Positions 9,562-18,975 of a stretch of DNA of 64,000 nucleotides are shown here, one piece after another. Position 1 is the first letter of the stretch; each line of letters starts with the position of its first letter. The stretch spans positions 32,738,951-32,802,950 of the forward strand of contig OX388311.1 of assembly GCA_947579605.1 (NCBI GenBank), written 5' to 3'. The notes under the pieces were generated by a model. That model saw only the letters and a list, made by a program, of their open reading frames with translations, ran no database searches and had not been told where the DNA came from. The DNA comes from Athripsodes cinereus. Taxonomy: Eukaryota; Arthropoda; Insecta; Trichoptera; Leptoceridae. The position numbers were made by a program, and so were the translations under genes.

Positions 9562-10560
9562 CGGCGTGGTTGTAGACACGAGAAAACAACAACAATGTGA
9601 CTATGAGAAGCGACAGAATACGCTAGAACAGAACGTGATTTTAACACAACGACGATACGACAGAGACTGAAGTAATTCGCAGAAGAATAACACTACACAC
9701 ACAAGAAACGCGGCGTGGTTGTAGACACGAGAAAACAACAACAATGTGACTATGAGAAGCGACAGAATACGCTAGAACAGAACGTGATTTTAACACAACG
9801 ACGATACGACAGAGACTGAAGTAATTCGCAGAAGAATAACACTACACACACAAGAAACGCGGCGTGGTTGTAGACACGAGAAAACAACAACAATGTGACT
9901 ATGAGAAGCGACAGAATACGCTAGAACAGAACGTGATTTTAACACAACGACGATACGACAGAGACTGAAGTAATTCGCAGAAGAATAACACTACACACAC
10001 AAGAAACGCGGCGTGGTTGTAGACACGAGAAAACAACAACAATGTGACTATGAGAAGCGACAGAATACGCTAGAACAGAACGTGATTTTAACACAACGAC
10101 GATACGACAGAGACTGAAGTAATTCGCAGAAGAATAACACTACACACACAAGAAACGCGGCGTGGTTGTAGACACGAGAAAACAACAACAATGTGACTAT
10201 GAGAAGCGACAGAATACGCTAGAACAGAACGTGATTTTAACACAACGACGATACGACAGAGACTGAAGTAATTCGCAGAAGAATAACACTACACACACAA
10301 GAAACGCGGCGTGGTTGTAGACACGAGAAAACAACAACAATGTGACTATGAGAAGCGACAGAATACGCTAGAACAGAACGTGATTTTAACACAACGACGA
10401 TACGACAGAGACTGAAGTAATTCGCAGAAGAATAACACTACACACACAAGAAACGCGGCGTGGTTGTAGACACGAGAAAACAACAACAATGTGACTATGA
10501 GAAGCGACAGAATACGCTAGAACAGAACGTGATTTTAACACAACGACGATACGACAGAGA
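9562..10560 (-). repeat. 149-bp tandem repeat array forming the RTE 5' leader
   Basis: CGGCGTGG recurs at 9562, 9711, 9860 and onward to 10456, giving a period of 149 bp, six complete units and a partial seventh that ends at the target duplication. The units look identical by eye. The array lies at the 5' end of the RTE element, inside its target duplication, so it is part of the element. Monomer arrays at the 5' end act as promoters in some LINEs (mouse L1 is the classic case); the same role here is an inference. Confidence 0.9.
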
Positions 10561-10570
10561 CTATAGTCAA

Positions 10571-10606
10571 ACGACTACATAACGCTTAAATGTGTTTTGA
10601 ATACAG
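10571..10606. repeat. Right remnant of the MITE split by the RTE element
   Basis: ATAACGCTTAAATGTGTTTTGA is the terminal inverted repeat block of the MITEs at 31622-31812 and 46337-46531. The end GCCCCTG gives the hAT-like terminal CTG. See 6241-6300 for the other half. Confidence 0.65.
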
Positions 10607-11052
10607 CCCCTGGTCGTGGTCTTTTTTTATTTAGTCGGCGGGGGTTTATTTAAGACATGTCTAGTTAGCCAAAACTACATAATATGCATTTTCTATGCGA
10701 GTATGTACAGTTGAATATATTTATAAGAATAATAATATTGACTCATAGATAATATGAGTTGAGATTCATACGAGGAGTTTGATCTTCCGATGTACGAACA
10801 GACGAATAATGTAGCTACAGAGTATTTTTATATGAAGATATTATGCATGATTTGTGCACTTTGTACGGAACTATCAAGTAAACTCATTAGCACGTATTGA
10901 CAAGAAGATTGATGACAATGAGACAACGAGATTGACAATGTTCTTATAAGACGATAGAAAATATCTCTCTGAACAATAAAAAACAATATAGAAGAAAAAA
11001 CATTTGTTTTTATATTTCATTACAACTTATATGTTCATTGGTTACCGTGATA
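10607..11052. other. No feature recognised apart from a short repeat block
   Basis: 10625-10685 resembles 35765-35820 (shared TTAGTCGG, GGGGGT and AGACATGT-TAG-TAGCCAA blocks), probably a small dispersed repeat. The rest is AT-rich with no gene. Confidence 0.4.
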
Positions 11053-11060
11053 GTATAGAT

Positions 11061-11762
11061 CAGGGATGTTGCGAATATTCGCATCCGCATCCGCAAATGC
11101 GGAGCTTCCGCATGTATTTGGACATCTGCATCCGCATCCGCAATAATCGATGAGGATGCTCATGCGGATGCGGATGTGAGACAATTTGCGACAAGAAAGA
11201 AATGGGGCGGGGCCGGCGAATGGCGCGTGCCGTTCGCACTTGACATTAACCAATGGGAACGAAAAAATTGGTGACAAGATCCGATGCGTTTTTATTTTTG
11301 CCGGTTTTATTTTATTTTTGCAAATAACAAAGAAGAAAAAAAAAATTCGCCAAAAAATCCATAATATTATTGTAGCAAAAATTTCGTCACATATTTGACA
11401 GTGGGGCCTACCAACTAAGATAGTTCCTACTTTTTTCTATAACATCTTAAACATCCGCATCCGCATTCGTATCCGCGTCCGCGGATGTGAGCCTTCAAAA
11501 ATCTGCATCCGCATTCACATCCGCGGATGTGTAAAAATCGACATCCGCAACATCCCAGGGGCCTGAGTCAATAACACACTTTCGCGTTACGTTCCCGCTC
11601 CGTTAGCGTTCGGGTGCAGACGATGTTGCGTCAAAGTGTTAATTTTCGTAAATATTGTGTATCGTGGCAACGAAATTGACACTTGCTTGCAACTTCGTCT
11701 ATATTAGAACGTTAACGGAGCGGGAACGTGACGTGAAAGTGTGTTATTGACTCAGGCCTCTG
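11061..11762. mobile_element. hAT-like non-autonomous element with GCATCC sub-terminal repeats
   Basis: Begins CAGGGATGTTGCG and ends, once a nested MITE is ignored, CGCAACATCCC..TG. The 8-bp duplication GTATAGAT lies at 11053-11060 and 11763-11770. CAG-type ends with 8-bp duplications define hAT. Both ends carry many GCATCC/GGATGC hexamers in both orientations, such as transposase sub-terminal binding sites would form. No transposase is encoded. Confidence 0.75.
11557..11760. mobile_element. Foldback MITE nested near the end of the hAT-like element
   Basis: Nearly palindromic: GGCCTGAGTCAATAACACAC at the left is repeated inverted at the right, followed inwards by CGTTACGTTCCCGCTCCGTTA and its complement. 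It belongs to the same broad group as the CTAGTCAAAACAC MITEs at 31622 and 46337. Its own target duplication is not clear. Confidence 0.65.
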
Positions 11763-11770
11763 GTATAGAT

Positions 11771-12190
11771 AGATAGATAGAGAACAACAATAATAACGTA
11801 ACAAATACCAATATAATTATTATGTTTGTACATCTCATAATAGAAGGTATGTCCGCCTTGAAAAGTAATTGTTTAGATAATTTAAGAAGGTAATTATGTA
11901 TTTACTTTATTGTCTCTTATCACACATATGTAGATAATACATAGCTTCCTAATCTTAATATTATCACAATCATATTATACAAATACACAGAAATAGGTAT
12001 TATTAAAAAATATGTAATCAGTAGGAGCTATAGATACTCGATAAAAATGTAAGTAACAACACAATCTTATCATCCACCACAGTATGTATGGATAATCATA
12101 TTAATATAATATGTTATTGCTACCTAGTCAATACAGCACTGCAAAATAGATTCAGAAGCCAAGAGGATCAACCGTATAAAATTATTACAA
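11771..12190. other. No feature recognised
   Basis: AT-rich sequence beginning with a short GATA microsatellite (11763-11780). No gene or repeat recognised. Confidence 0.35.
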
Positions 12191-12192
12191 AC

Positions 12193-12325
12193 CGCTTCTT
12201 CCCCTTGTCCGAATTATGTCGGGGGTCTATTGCGCCCAGGTAGGTACTATCTCCAGAGATCCCTGTGCATTACTTCTGCTTTCAGGATCCTTGATCATTC
12301 CAAATCAAGTCTTTCAATACAAAAG
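12193..12325 (-). repeat. Decayed retroposon fragment related to 49194-49397
   Basis: Shares CTTCTTCCCC, GTCGGGGG, ATCTCCAGAGAT-CCTGTGC and CATTCCAAATCAAG-CTTT blocks with the better copy at 49194-49397. There the element is bounded by an 11-bp target duplication and has a (CATA)n tail on its left, so it reads on the minus strand. Confidence 0.6.
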
Positions 12326-13022
12326 TTTAACCATTTTTTCTGGGGATTCCCACCTGAATTCCCGACAGGACAGGAAATAGACAATTGGATGTTGGTGAAC
12401 ATTAACACCAGTCATAGTCATACAAGTATGAATGAATGAATGAATGAATGAATATTTATTTTCCAGGAAAAAATAACAATAAAATAATGAAGTACATACT
12501 ACGTTATAAAATAAAGTATAAGTAATCTGTATGGATATTATAAATCAATTAAATACACAATATACCTTTATACATTAGAAGAATAAAAAAATATATGAAA
12601 AGATTGATGTAAAGAAAAAAACTACATAAAATATTTAAACTGCAAAGGTAGATATTGTATAAGTTATAAGTATTACAATAAAAAAAGAAACAGGCCCATC
12701 AGACGCCCACCCTCCCAGCGAAGACACGCGGTTCTCAGCCGGGCCACATGTGGCCCGACCGAGCCCCGCATGTCCCCGACCCCCGAGCGTGCATCCTCTG
12801 AGTCTGCCGTCCTGGAAAATTATACCACCTCACTAGACGTAGTCTGTTCTGAGGTGGTAGACACCAAGGCAGCTTATCATATTTGAAGAAAATTAGAAAT
12901 TTAAAAAAATTAATAAATAAAAAGAAAGATCCAATAACAATTAATAACAACAATAAAAGACCACGTGGTGATCATAACGAGGTGCTCCTTCATTCTTTTA
13001 ATATTGAACTACTGGAATTCAG

Positions 13023-13650
13023 TCATCTATCCACATTCAATAGCATGGAAGTGGATGTTATTCTGCCCGTCTTCTTCAACCATTCAACCATAAGTCTACT
13101 CAAGTTCTTTCCATTTCGTGAAATAGACTGCTGTATGCTTATCATGACTTTATTGTATAGTCTAGGCGCCAAGAAACAGTAATGCCTCTGGGCAAAGGTA
13201 GTCAGAAGATGCGGTGGTCTAAGCTGTTGTCGATTGCTTGTGCTGTGAACAAGTATGTAATCTGGTTGGAACGGTGAAGTGTTTCTGTGCAAGTACGTGA
13301 TAATAATTTTCATGTAGAGTTGTCTGACATCCAACACTTCAGCCAAGTTATACAACTCTTCGGTTGAGTATCTGAACGGTTTTCGGTACATAACCTTTAA
13401 AATAGATCGTTGGACTCTCTCCAAAGGAGCCAAAAGCGTAGCAGCCATTCCACCCCAGCCAATAATTCCATATTCTAGGGTACTTTGTGTAAGAGCATAG
13501 TATACAGTTTTTAATATATCCACATCGAGAATGTCTCTCAAAGTTCTAAATATATGTATCAGTTTTCTACATTTTTTTGTTAGCTGCTCAATATGGTGCT
13601 GCCAACGCAGGTGCTGATCTATGTGAATTCCTAGATATTTGTAGGTTTTA
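13023..13650 (-). pseudogene. LINE reverse transcriptase C-terminal fragment
   Basis: About 205 codons open from the RTE insertion site to the stop at 13023: YLGIHIDQHLRWQHHIEQL, then TVYYALTQSTLEYGIIGWGG and VQRSILKVMYRKPFRYSTEE. These are the post-YADD thumb-region motifs of Jockey/CR1 reverse transcriptases in Lepidoptera-type elements. The catalytic palm is missing because the element is 5'-truncated near 14335. The reading frame itself has no stop, so the copy is not very old. Confidence 0.8.
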
Positions 13651-14207
13651 TACTATACTATACTATACCCTCACGCCATGTCCCAAGTGGGGTAGGCAGA
13701 GAGAACGGAACGCCAAACAGATCTATCTTTACACACTTCCTTCGCTTCCTCCACATTCATACAGTTCCTCATACACGCATGTCGGTTCCTCTTACTCAAC
13801 ACGCGGCCGTCCTTGAGAATTTGATCCACGTGATCAAGCCACGTGGTTCTCGGACGCCCGCGTTTCCTCACACCCTTTCTTTCAGATAAGTATATCCTCT
13901 TTGTCATTCTTACCTCGTTCATTCGTTCAACATGCCCAAACCACCGTAGTTTATTCACGCGCATTCTGTCCACAACAGTCTTCTTGCATCCGCTCATTCT
14001 TCTAATATCCTCATTCTTCACTCTATCACGCAGCGTTTTACCAACCATTCTTCTCAACGATCGCATCTCTACTGCATTTACTCCACTTTCGTCCTTCTTC
14101 AACCACGTCCATGTCTCGCTTGCATACGTAAGTGACGGTACCAGAATGGTATTGTGCACCAGCATTTTAGCCATGTTCGACACATTGTCATTGCTGACAA
14201 TGGGTAA
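13651..14207 (-). mobile_element. Young 5'-truncated RTE copy nested in a LINE
   Basis: Carries the last part of the RTE ORF (170 aa open, from the SNMAKMLVHNTILVPSL region to PTWDMA) and the TATAC tail. Nearly identical to the full-length copy, with a handful of residue changes (for example Ile to Val in SGxNAVE). Bounded by the 12-bp duplication TTGTAGGTTTTA at 13639-13650 and 14208-14219. Confidence 0.9.
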
Positions 14208-14339
14208 TTGTAGGTTTTAACCTTGTATAAGTATTGAAATCTTCTTAGGGTGTCATATGTTAGGTTCCCTCCAACGTCGACCATCACTCTGATATGTGCT
14301 TTCCTGTCTTGTAATAGTTAAAACAGCCCCTCCACGCTC

Positions 14340-14715
14340 TATATTCTATTCTGTTTTCCACAAGGCCATCAACTTTTTTCCGGCAATTCTCTCCCAGATA
14401 TGAATTATAAAAATATAAGATTAATTTTATAAATTGTTTTTTTTTTATAATCGAGTTATTCCCAGTGACTCTTCACCTATTAATGAGAGATTATAATTAT
14501 TATTATGAACTAATCGACTCACGAAAAGTTATGTTTTGCAGGGTTGTCTCATGGCACAATCTAAATAAGATCTTAATTTCGTCTTGATTTTCAATTATCA
14601 GACATCTTATAATTTTTTTACGAAATTAGAAGATATATTTCAACTTACCTTTACAATATTAATGTATACACCAATATCTGGTACATTAATGGGGCTATGT
14701 CATATAATACAACCA
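14340..14715. other. No feature recognised
   Basis: AT-rich non-coding DNA upstream of the truncated LINE; no repeat match noticed. Confidence 0.3.
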
Positions 14716-14717
14716 TA

Positions 14718-15110
14718 ATTCTATTTATTTTATTTTATTTTATTCCAATATACGGCGTCAGCCTTTGACATGTAAATAAATATATCATAGACATAAACAT
14801 GTACATAAAAGCAAATTCAACAAGACAGGAGTAACCACGACAAAAACAACAATACACAATCCAAAAATAATATGCTATATGTATACATAATGTATATTTT
14901 AATAAAAGTTAATCAATATAAGTGAAATAAAATAGAAACTATCACAAATTGTAATGACTAGGAAGTTCATTCAAATATGTATGTAATTTAAATTACAATA
15001 AATAATTTATGAAGAGACAGTAAAATCAAAAATAATTAAAACAAGAAAATAATAATAAACCAAAATAATATAAAACAGACATTATGTTATAAATCATAAT
15101 AAACATGTAG
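14718..15110 (-). repeat. Probable LINE 3'-tail remnant
   Basis: Starts with a (TTTTA)n run, the reverse of an A-rich LINE tail, and continues GGCGTCAGCCTTTGACATGTA; the CCTTTGACAT block is also found at about 60926. No coding sequence remains. Confidence 0.35.
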
Positions 15111-15203
15111 TCAACGTGGACAGAAAATAGAAAAAATATGAAAATGTTGAAAACGACTATCCTCAGCTACGTATTTTTGACTAGTCACTTCTCGCATTGT
15201 AGG

Positions 15204-15736
15204 TAGTGATGTGAGAAGAGAAAATTCTCCAAAGAAATTTCTCGAGAACGATAAATTTCTCAGAGAATTTCTCCTCTGATAGAAGAGAAATTTCTCTCCA
15301 TAATTTTTCATAGTGGTATTATGACCTTTCGCCCAGTACACTTTGCAGCCAACCTGATTGATCCAAAAATTTGTGTGGCTGATTAAGGCCCAAATCAGAG
15401 GTTATTAACACTTTTTTCCATGTACGTATCTGCAATTTTTTTTAAACTTAAATATGGGCATGTATGGTGTCAAACATCAAGATTTTTCATCAGTTATTAA
15501 CACTTTTTTCTATGTAGGTACCTAACATTTTTTTGTTTCCATAATTAATTGTAGCCATGTTGGTGATAAATTGTCTCAACATTTGTACATTGTTATTGAT
15601 TGATTGAATAAAGTATTTATTATTATTATTATACTGTTAAATAAAAAATTAAAAAAATCCTCCGAAAATTCTCTACTTCGAGAAATTTACCGAGAAATTT
15701 CTCGGTAAATTATTTCTCGAGAATTCCACAACATTA
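15204..15736. mobile_element. hAT-like element with GAGAAATTTCTC sub-terminal repeats
   Basis: Ends TAGTGATGTG-AGAA (left) and, inverted, TAATGTTGTGG-AATT (right). An 8-bp duplication with one mismatch (ATTGTAGG at 15196-15203, ATTGTAGT at 15737-15744) flanks it. Both sub-terminal zones are crowded with the palindrome GAGAAATTTCTC. The centre includes an A/T-rich tail of another retroposon (about 15540-15640). No transposase ORF. Confidence 0.6.
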
Positions 15737-16126
15737 ATTGTAGTTAAGATCAAGACAAGATTAAAATCGTATTTAGATTGTGTCATAAGCAACCCTGCTG
15801 GATACACTTAGATACATACATTACAACAATATAATTACATATATATCTATACTACAAGGTGGATATTGATATGTTTTATGATAGTTAATCTTCTTATGTG
15901 GTCTTTCATAATAAATAATTATTGTTTTATATGGAACAAACACATCAGTTGACAGTTTAAGTTTATCGCGTATAGAATATTATAAGACTTGAACATAAAT
16001 AACGTGATTGTGGTGTAAAAATACAGAATATATTTAGTTAATATTTTCGACCGAGTGCACTTGGTGGAAGTTCATGTTAAATGAATAAAAAAATCTGTAT
16101 TTATAATTAAAAAACCACCTTGTATT

Positions 16127-16239
16127 GAGTACTTCCACAATGAGATTATTAATTGCATGACGGCTTTCAAGAACTTCCGTTCTCATCGTCGGGCTAATTT
16201 AAAGTGAAATGTTAAAATAAGTCATTGTGGAAGTACTTA
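16127..16239. mobile_element. Hairpin MITE
   Basis: GTACTTCCACAATGA at the left is matched inverted by TCATTGTGGAAGTAC at the right. The core (GCTTTCAAGAACTTC..TCGTCGGGCTAA) matches, in opposite orientation, the core of the hairpin MITE at 46031-46163. The flanking GGTGGAAGTTCATRTTA at 16064 and 46014 is also shared, so the mobile unit may be larger than the hairpin. Confidence 0.55.
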
Positions 16240-16599
16240 ATTTAAGTATTTTATTTTAAATTTATTTCTAAAAAAAATCCTTGTTTTTCAAGAATTTTAT
16301 TAATGTAATCTGTTCATAACAAATTCAATTCAAAGTGTACATTTTTTAATGAGTACGCTGAAATATTCTTCGTGCTGAGCTCTATAGAACTGCGATTTCC
16401 AAAATATTGATTTTATGTGAAATTTGTGTGAAATATAACGGAAAAAATCAATGTTAGTATGGAAATCAGTCAAAATCTATTTAGTTTTGAGCCCTACTGG
16501 CATTTTACCACAAATAAATTTGTCCAGTTTCGAAAACCGACCCACACATGGATATAATATGCACACTTGATGGACGTATCACTCACTCATAAAAGGAAA

Positions 16600-17050
16600 A
16601 AGATATAGGTCGATCCAGGTCCAAATCGCAAGAAAACCTTGGTTCCACAAATCGCACATTTAACAGATCTGAAATTACTGCCATATGTCGAATGCGATTT
16701 GGACACTGTAGACTGGACGCTCATCTTTTTAAAATTCAACTTGTTGAAAGTCCATACTGCGAGTGCGGCCTAGACGAGGAGACGCTTGACCATGTTTTCC
16801 TGGGGTGCCCCATCAGGGATGCGTATGATATTTTCGTTGATGCTCTTCAAAACGATTGCCAATTCCCCCCGAATGTTGAATCATTACTGAGTATGACATC
16901 CGAATCAATACATTTGTCCCTTCTCAAATCGATGAAGGCCAATTTTATTATTCGGTGATGACTATCTTCTTGACGATTTAATTATATTTAGAGACTGTTT
17001 TTGGCACAAATCATCCTTGTAGGATGCTATGCCATAAATGAAAAGTAATT
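16600..17050 (+). pseudogene. LINE C-terminal fragment downstream of RNase H, with 3' UTR
   Basis: An open stretch to 16958 reads RMRFGHCRLDAHLF, SPYCECGLDEETLDHVFLGC: the conserved Cys-His-containing tail that follows the RT/RNase H of I/R1/Jockey-group LINEs. A frameshift near 16660 separates it from upstream codons. The 3' UTR includes AAATCATCCTTGTAGGATG near 17005, which recurs at 61590, marking the same family. Confidence 0.75.
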
Positions 17051-17460
17051 ACTGAGTAACTTTGACTGAATAAAGAATCCAATTGTGTTGGATATAATAA
17101 ATGTAAATGAAAAAATTCGTTGATTTAGAATAGACCAACCTTTTTAACTTTTTTACGTCTCTTGATGAATGAGATATACCTATGTACTTAAGAATTTTAG
17201 ATAGTCATGTAATGTTTTCAAATATAATCATCAAACTAGCAAACATCATTGAAATTTCTCTCATTAAAATTGATCTAGGTATTGAAAGTTACAATTAGGA
17301 GAGAAGGTTTTATTTCTAATTGTTTTTCATCAATTAATTACACATTGACCTCAACTTTCTCGTAATAAAATTAACATCACAAGTTGACAATCTAAAAAAA
17401 ATATTGTATCTACATACTGAGGATTAGTACAAGCATTTATTTTACTGGCAATCGTACTAA
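17051..17460. other. No feature recognised
   Basis: AT-rich non-coding sequence without recognisable features. Confidence 0.3.
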
Positions 17461-17465
17461 ATAAT

Positions 17466-17576
17466 CCGGGTTAGTTGGAAGATATCACATTACAGCGATA
17501 AACTTGCCATCTGCACGTTGTGTGTAATAATATTGATGTTGTTACCAATGTAAAGTGAAGGATACAGTATATGATC
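17466..17576 (+). mobile_element. TTAGTTGGAAG-family retroposon
   Basis: Begins GGGTTAGTTGGAAGATATCA and ends near AATGTAAAGTGAAGGATA. Lies immediately before an old RTE copy; no clear target duplication. Confidence 0.6.
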
Positions 17577-17589
17577 TGCTATTAAATCA

Positions 17590-18066
17590 GAAAAAAATCG
17601 ATAAAAAAATGTATGCAAGCGAAACTTTGGCATGGTTGAAGAGGGACGAATGTGCAATTGATGCATTGGACATGCGATCACTGAGAAGGATGGTTGATAA
17701 AACGTTGCGTGGTAGAGTGAGGAATGAGGATTTTAAGAAAAAGAGCGGATGCGAGAGGAGTGTTGTGGAAAGAATGCATGTAAATAAGTTGCAATAGTTT
17801 GGTCATGTGGAACGAATGGATAATGTAAAGATGACGAAGAGAATGTATTTGTCTGAACGAGATGGCGTAAGAAAGCGCAGATGTCCAAGAAATATGTGGT
17901 TGAACCGTGCGTGTGGATCAAAAAGATGGCCGCGTGTTGAGAAATCGGCGTGTATGTATGAGAAGTCGCATGAATGTGGAGGAAGCGAAAATTTGTGTAA
18001 AGAAAGATTTATATGGCGTTCCGTTCCCTCTGCCTACCCCACTTGGGATATGGCGTGAGGATATGG
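17590..18066 (+). pseudogene. Old RTE copy, C-terminal part, with stop in place of a conserved Trp
   Basis: Plus-strand copy from YASETLAWLKRDE to SAYPTWDMA followed by the element's stop. The conserved RWFGHVERM is QxFGHVERM with TAG where the functional copy has TGG. The GRPRTTWL region is altered and a frame change follows. Divergence from the intact copy is clearly higher than that of 13651-14207, so it is an older insertion. Confidence 0.85.
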
Positions 18067-18069
18067 TAT

Positions 18070-18881
18070 TTGTTATTTTAATATATTATTATTTATTAAA
18101 TCATGTTTTTCGGATAAAAGTAGTAATTAAAATTGATCTCGGAAAGAGAAGGCCAACTTATCGAAGAGTTCAAAAAGTTCAAATCGATACTTCAACCTTT
18201 ACAATATACCTACTACGTACGTACGAAGATAATCATGTATAAAAATATTCTTAATTAATCTTCCTAATACTTGATTTAATATTAACTATACTTTCTTATC
18301 GTAATGCTACAGGAATTAATTTCTTTGATAGATTATAAATACATCTACATGCATATTTTATGTACCTACATACATAATTACATTATCAATTACAAGATAT
18401 GTACGTTGATTTATTTATTTAAATGTAGTAAACAAATTGATAAGTAATCAATATTTAATAACTTCTGTCTTAACTGGCATTTTGTAATTAATTTATTTAA
18501 AGTTCAATATTCCATAGTACATAATTATATATCATTGTTCTATCTTAGTTATTCATTTAAAATTCAATATTTCAAAGTATATAATATCGTTGTTCTACTG
18601 ACTTCTTCTCAGAGTTCAGTAATGAATATTAAGATTGATTTATAAACGCATTTTTTCCTCAAAATAATTTAATTTCAATTTCATGAAAAATACTCAAATT
18701 TTTAAATAAAAATAATATTAATATAAGTGAAATAATAGATTAATGAATCATTTTTTCAGTAAAATCATGTAGTTATATTATTGTGAATAAGCCATATTAT
18801 ATAATATTTGTGTATGTTATTGTACCTGAATATTAAATATTGTCAATTTTATTGTGAATGTGAAAGTGTAAATAAATAAAA
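18070..18881. other. Upstream region of the large gene
   Basis: AT-rich sequence ahead of the first coding exon at 18882. It contains an imperfect direct repeat of about 60-100 bp (AAAGTTCAATATTCCATAG near 18497, AAAATTCAATATTTCAAAG near 18558). Promoter and 5' UTR should be here or further upstream, but no core promoter element can be defended. Confidence 0.35.
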
Positions 18882-18975
18882 ATGTTGGGATACCTCCTGT
18901 CGATGGTTGCCGGCTTCTGGATAGGATTGTGTGGAATGCTTTATGTAGTATTTTATTGGATAGAAGAAATATGGG
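18882..18975 (+). CDS. Large gene, exon 1: hydrophobic N-terminus
   Basis: Encodes MLGYLLSMVAGFWIGLCGML followed by YVVFYWIEEIW. The run of hydrophobic and aromatic residues can span a membrane once; it could be a signal anchor. The exon ends in phase 1 before GTAAGT at 18976, and the single G joins AT of exon 2 to make Asp. The ATG is preceded by an in-frame TAA nearby, so this start is a true beginning of the frame. Confidence 0.7.

Larger units (their letters stand above)
6301..10560 (-). mobile_element. Full-length RTE-type non-LTR retrotransposon
   Basis: A 4.26-kb minus-strand element. From its 5' end: a leader of 149-bp monomers (10560 down to 9562), about 200 bp of unique leader, one long ORF (9363 down to 6319) and an extremely short 3' end, GGG plus a TATAG microsatellite tail directly after the stop codon. 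A very short 3' UTR with a simple-repeat tail and a single endonuclease/RT ORF are hallmarks of the RTE clade. The 10-bp direct repeat CTATAGTCAA brackets it exactly, and removal of the element rejoins the two halves of a MITE. The ORF shows no stop or frameshift, so this copy is young and may be competent. Confidence 0.9.
12427..14335 (-). mobile_element. CR1/Jockey-group LINE, 5'-truncated, split by an RTE copy
   Basis: Minus-strand non-LTR retrotransposon. Its 3' end is a (TTCA)n tail at 12427-12450, followed upstream by a 3' UTR with a GC-rich block (12690-12850) and the C-terminal reverse transcriptase ORF. The ORF is cut at 13639-14219 by an RTE insertion; excising it joins KVKTYK to YLGIHIDQ in frame. 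Assignment to CR1 against Jockey was not possible by eye. Confidence 0.75.

Noticed and set aside
9562..10560. CRISPR-like array
   Set aside because: The 149-bp units abut without spacers in an insect genome and lie inside the target duplication of an RTE element; they are a tandem leader array.
11035..11398. 80-aa and 70-aa frames through the GCATCC-rich region
   Set aside because: They result from hexamer repeats of a hAT-like non-autonomous element and have no protein-like motif.
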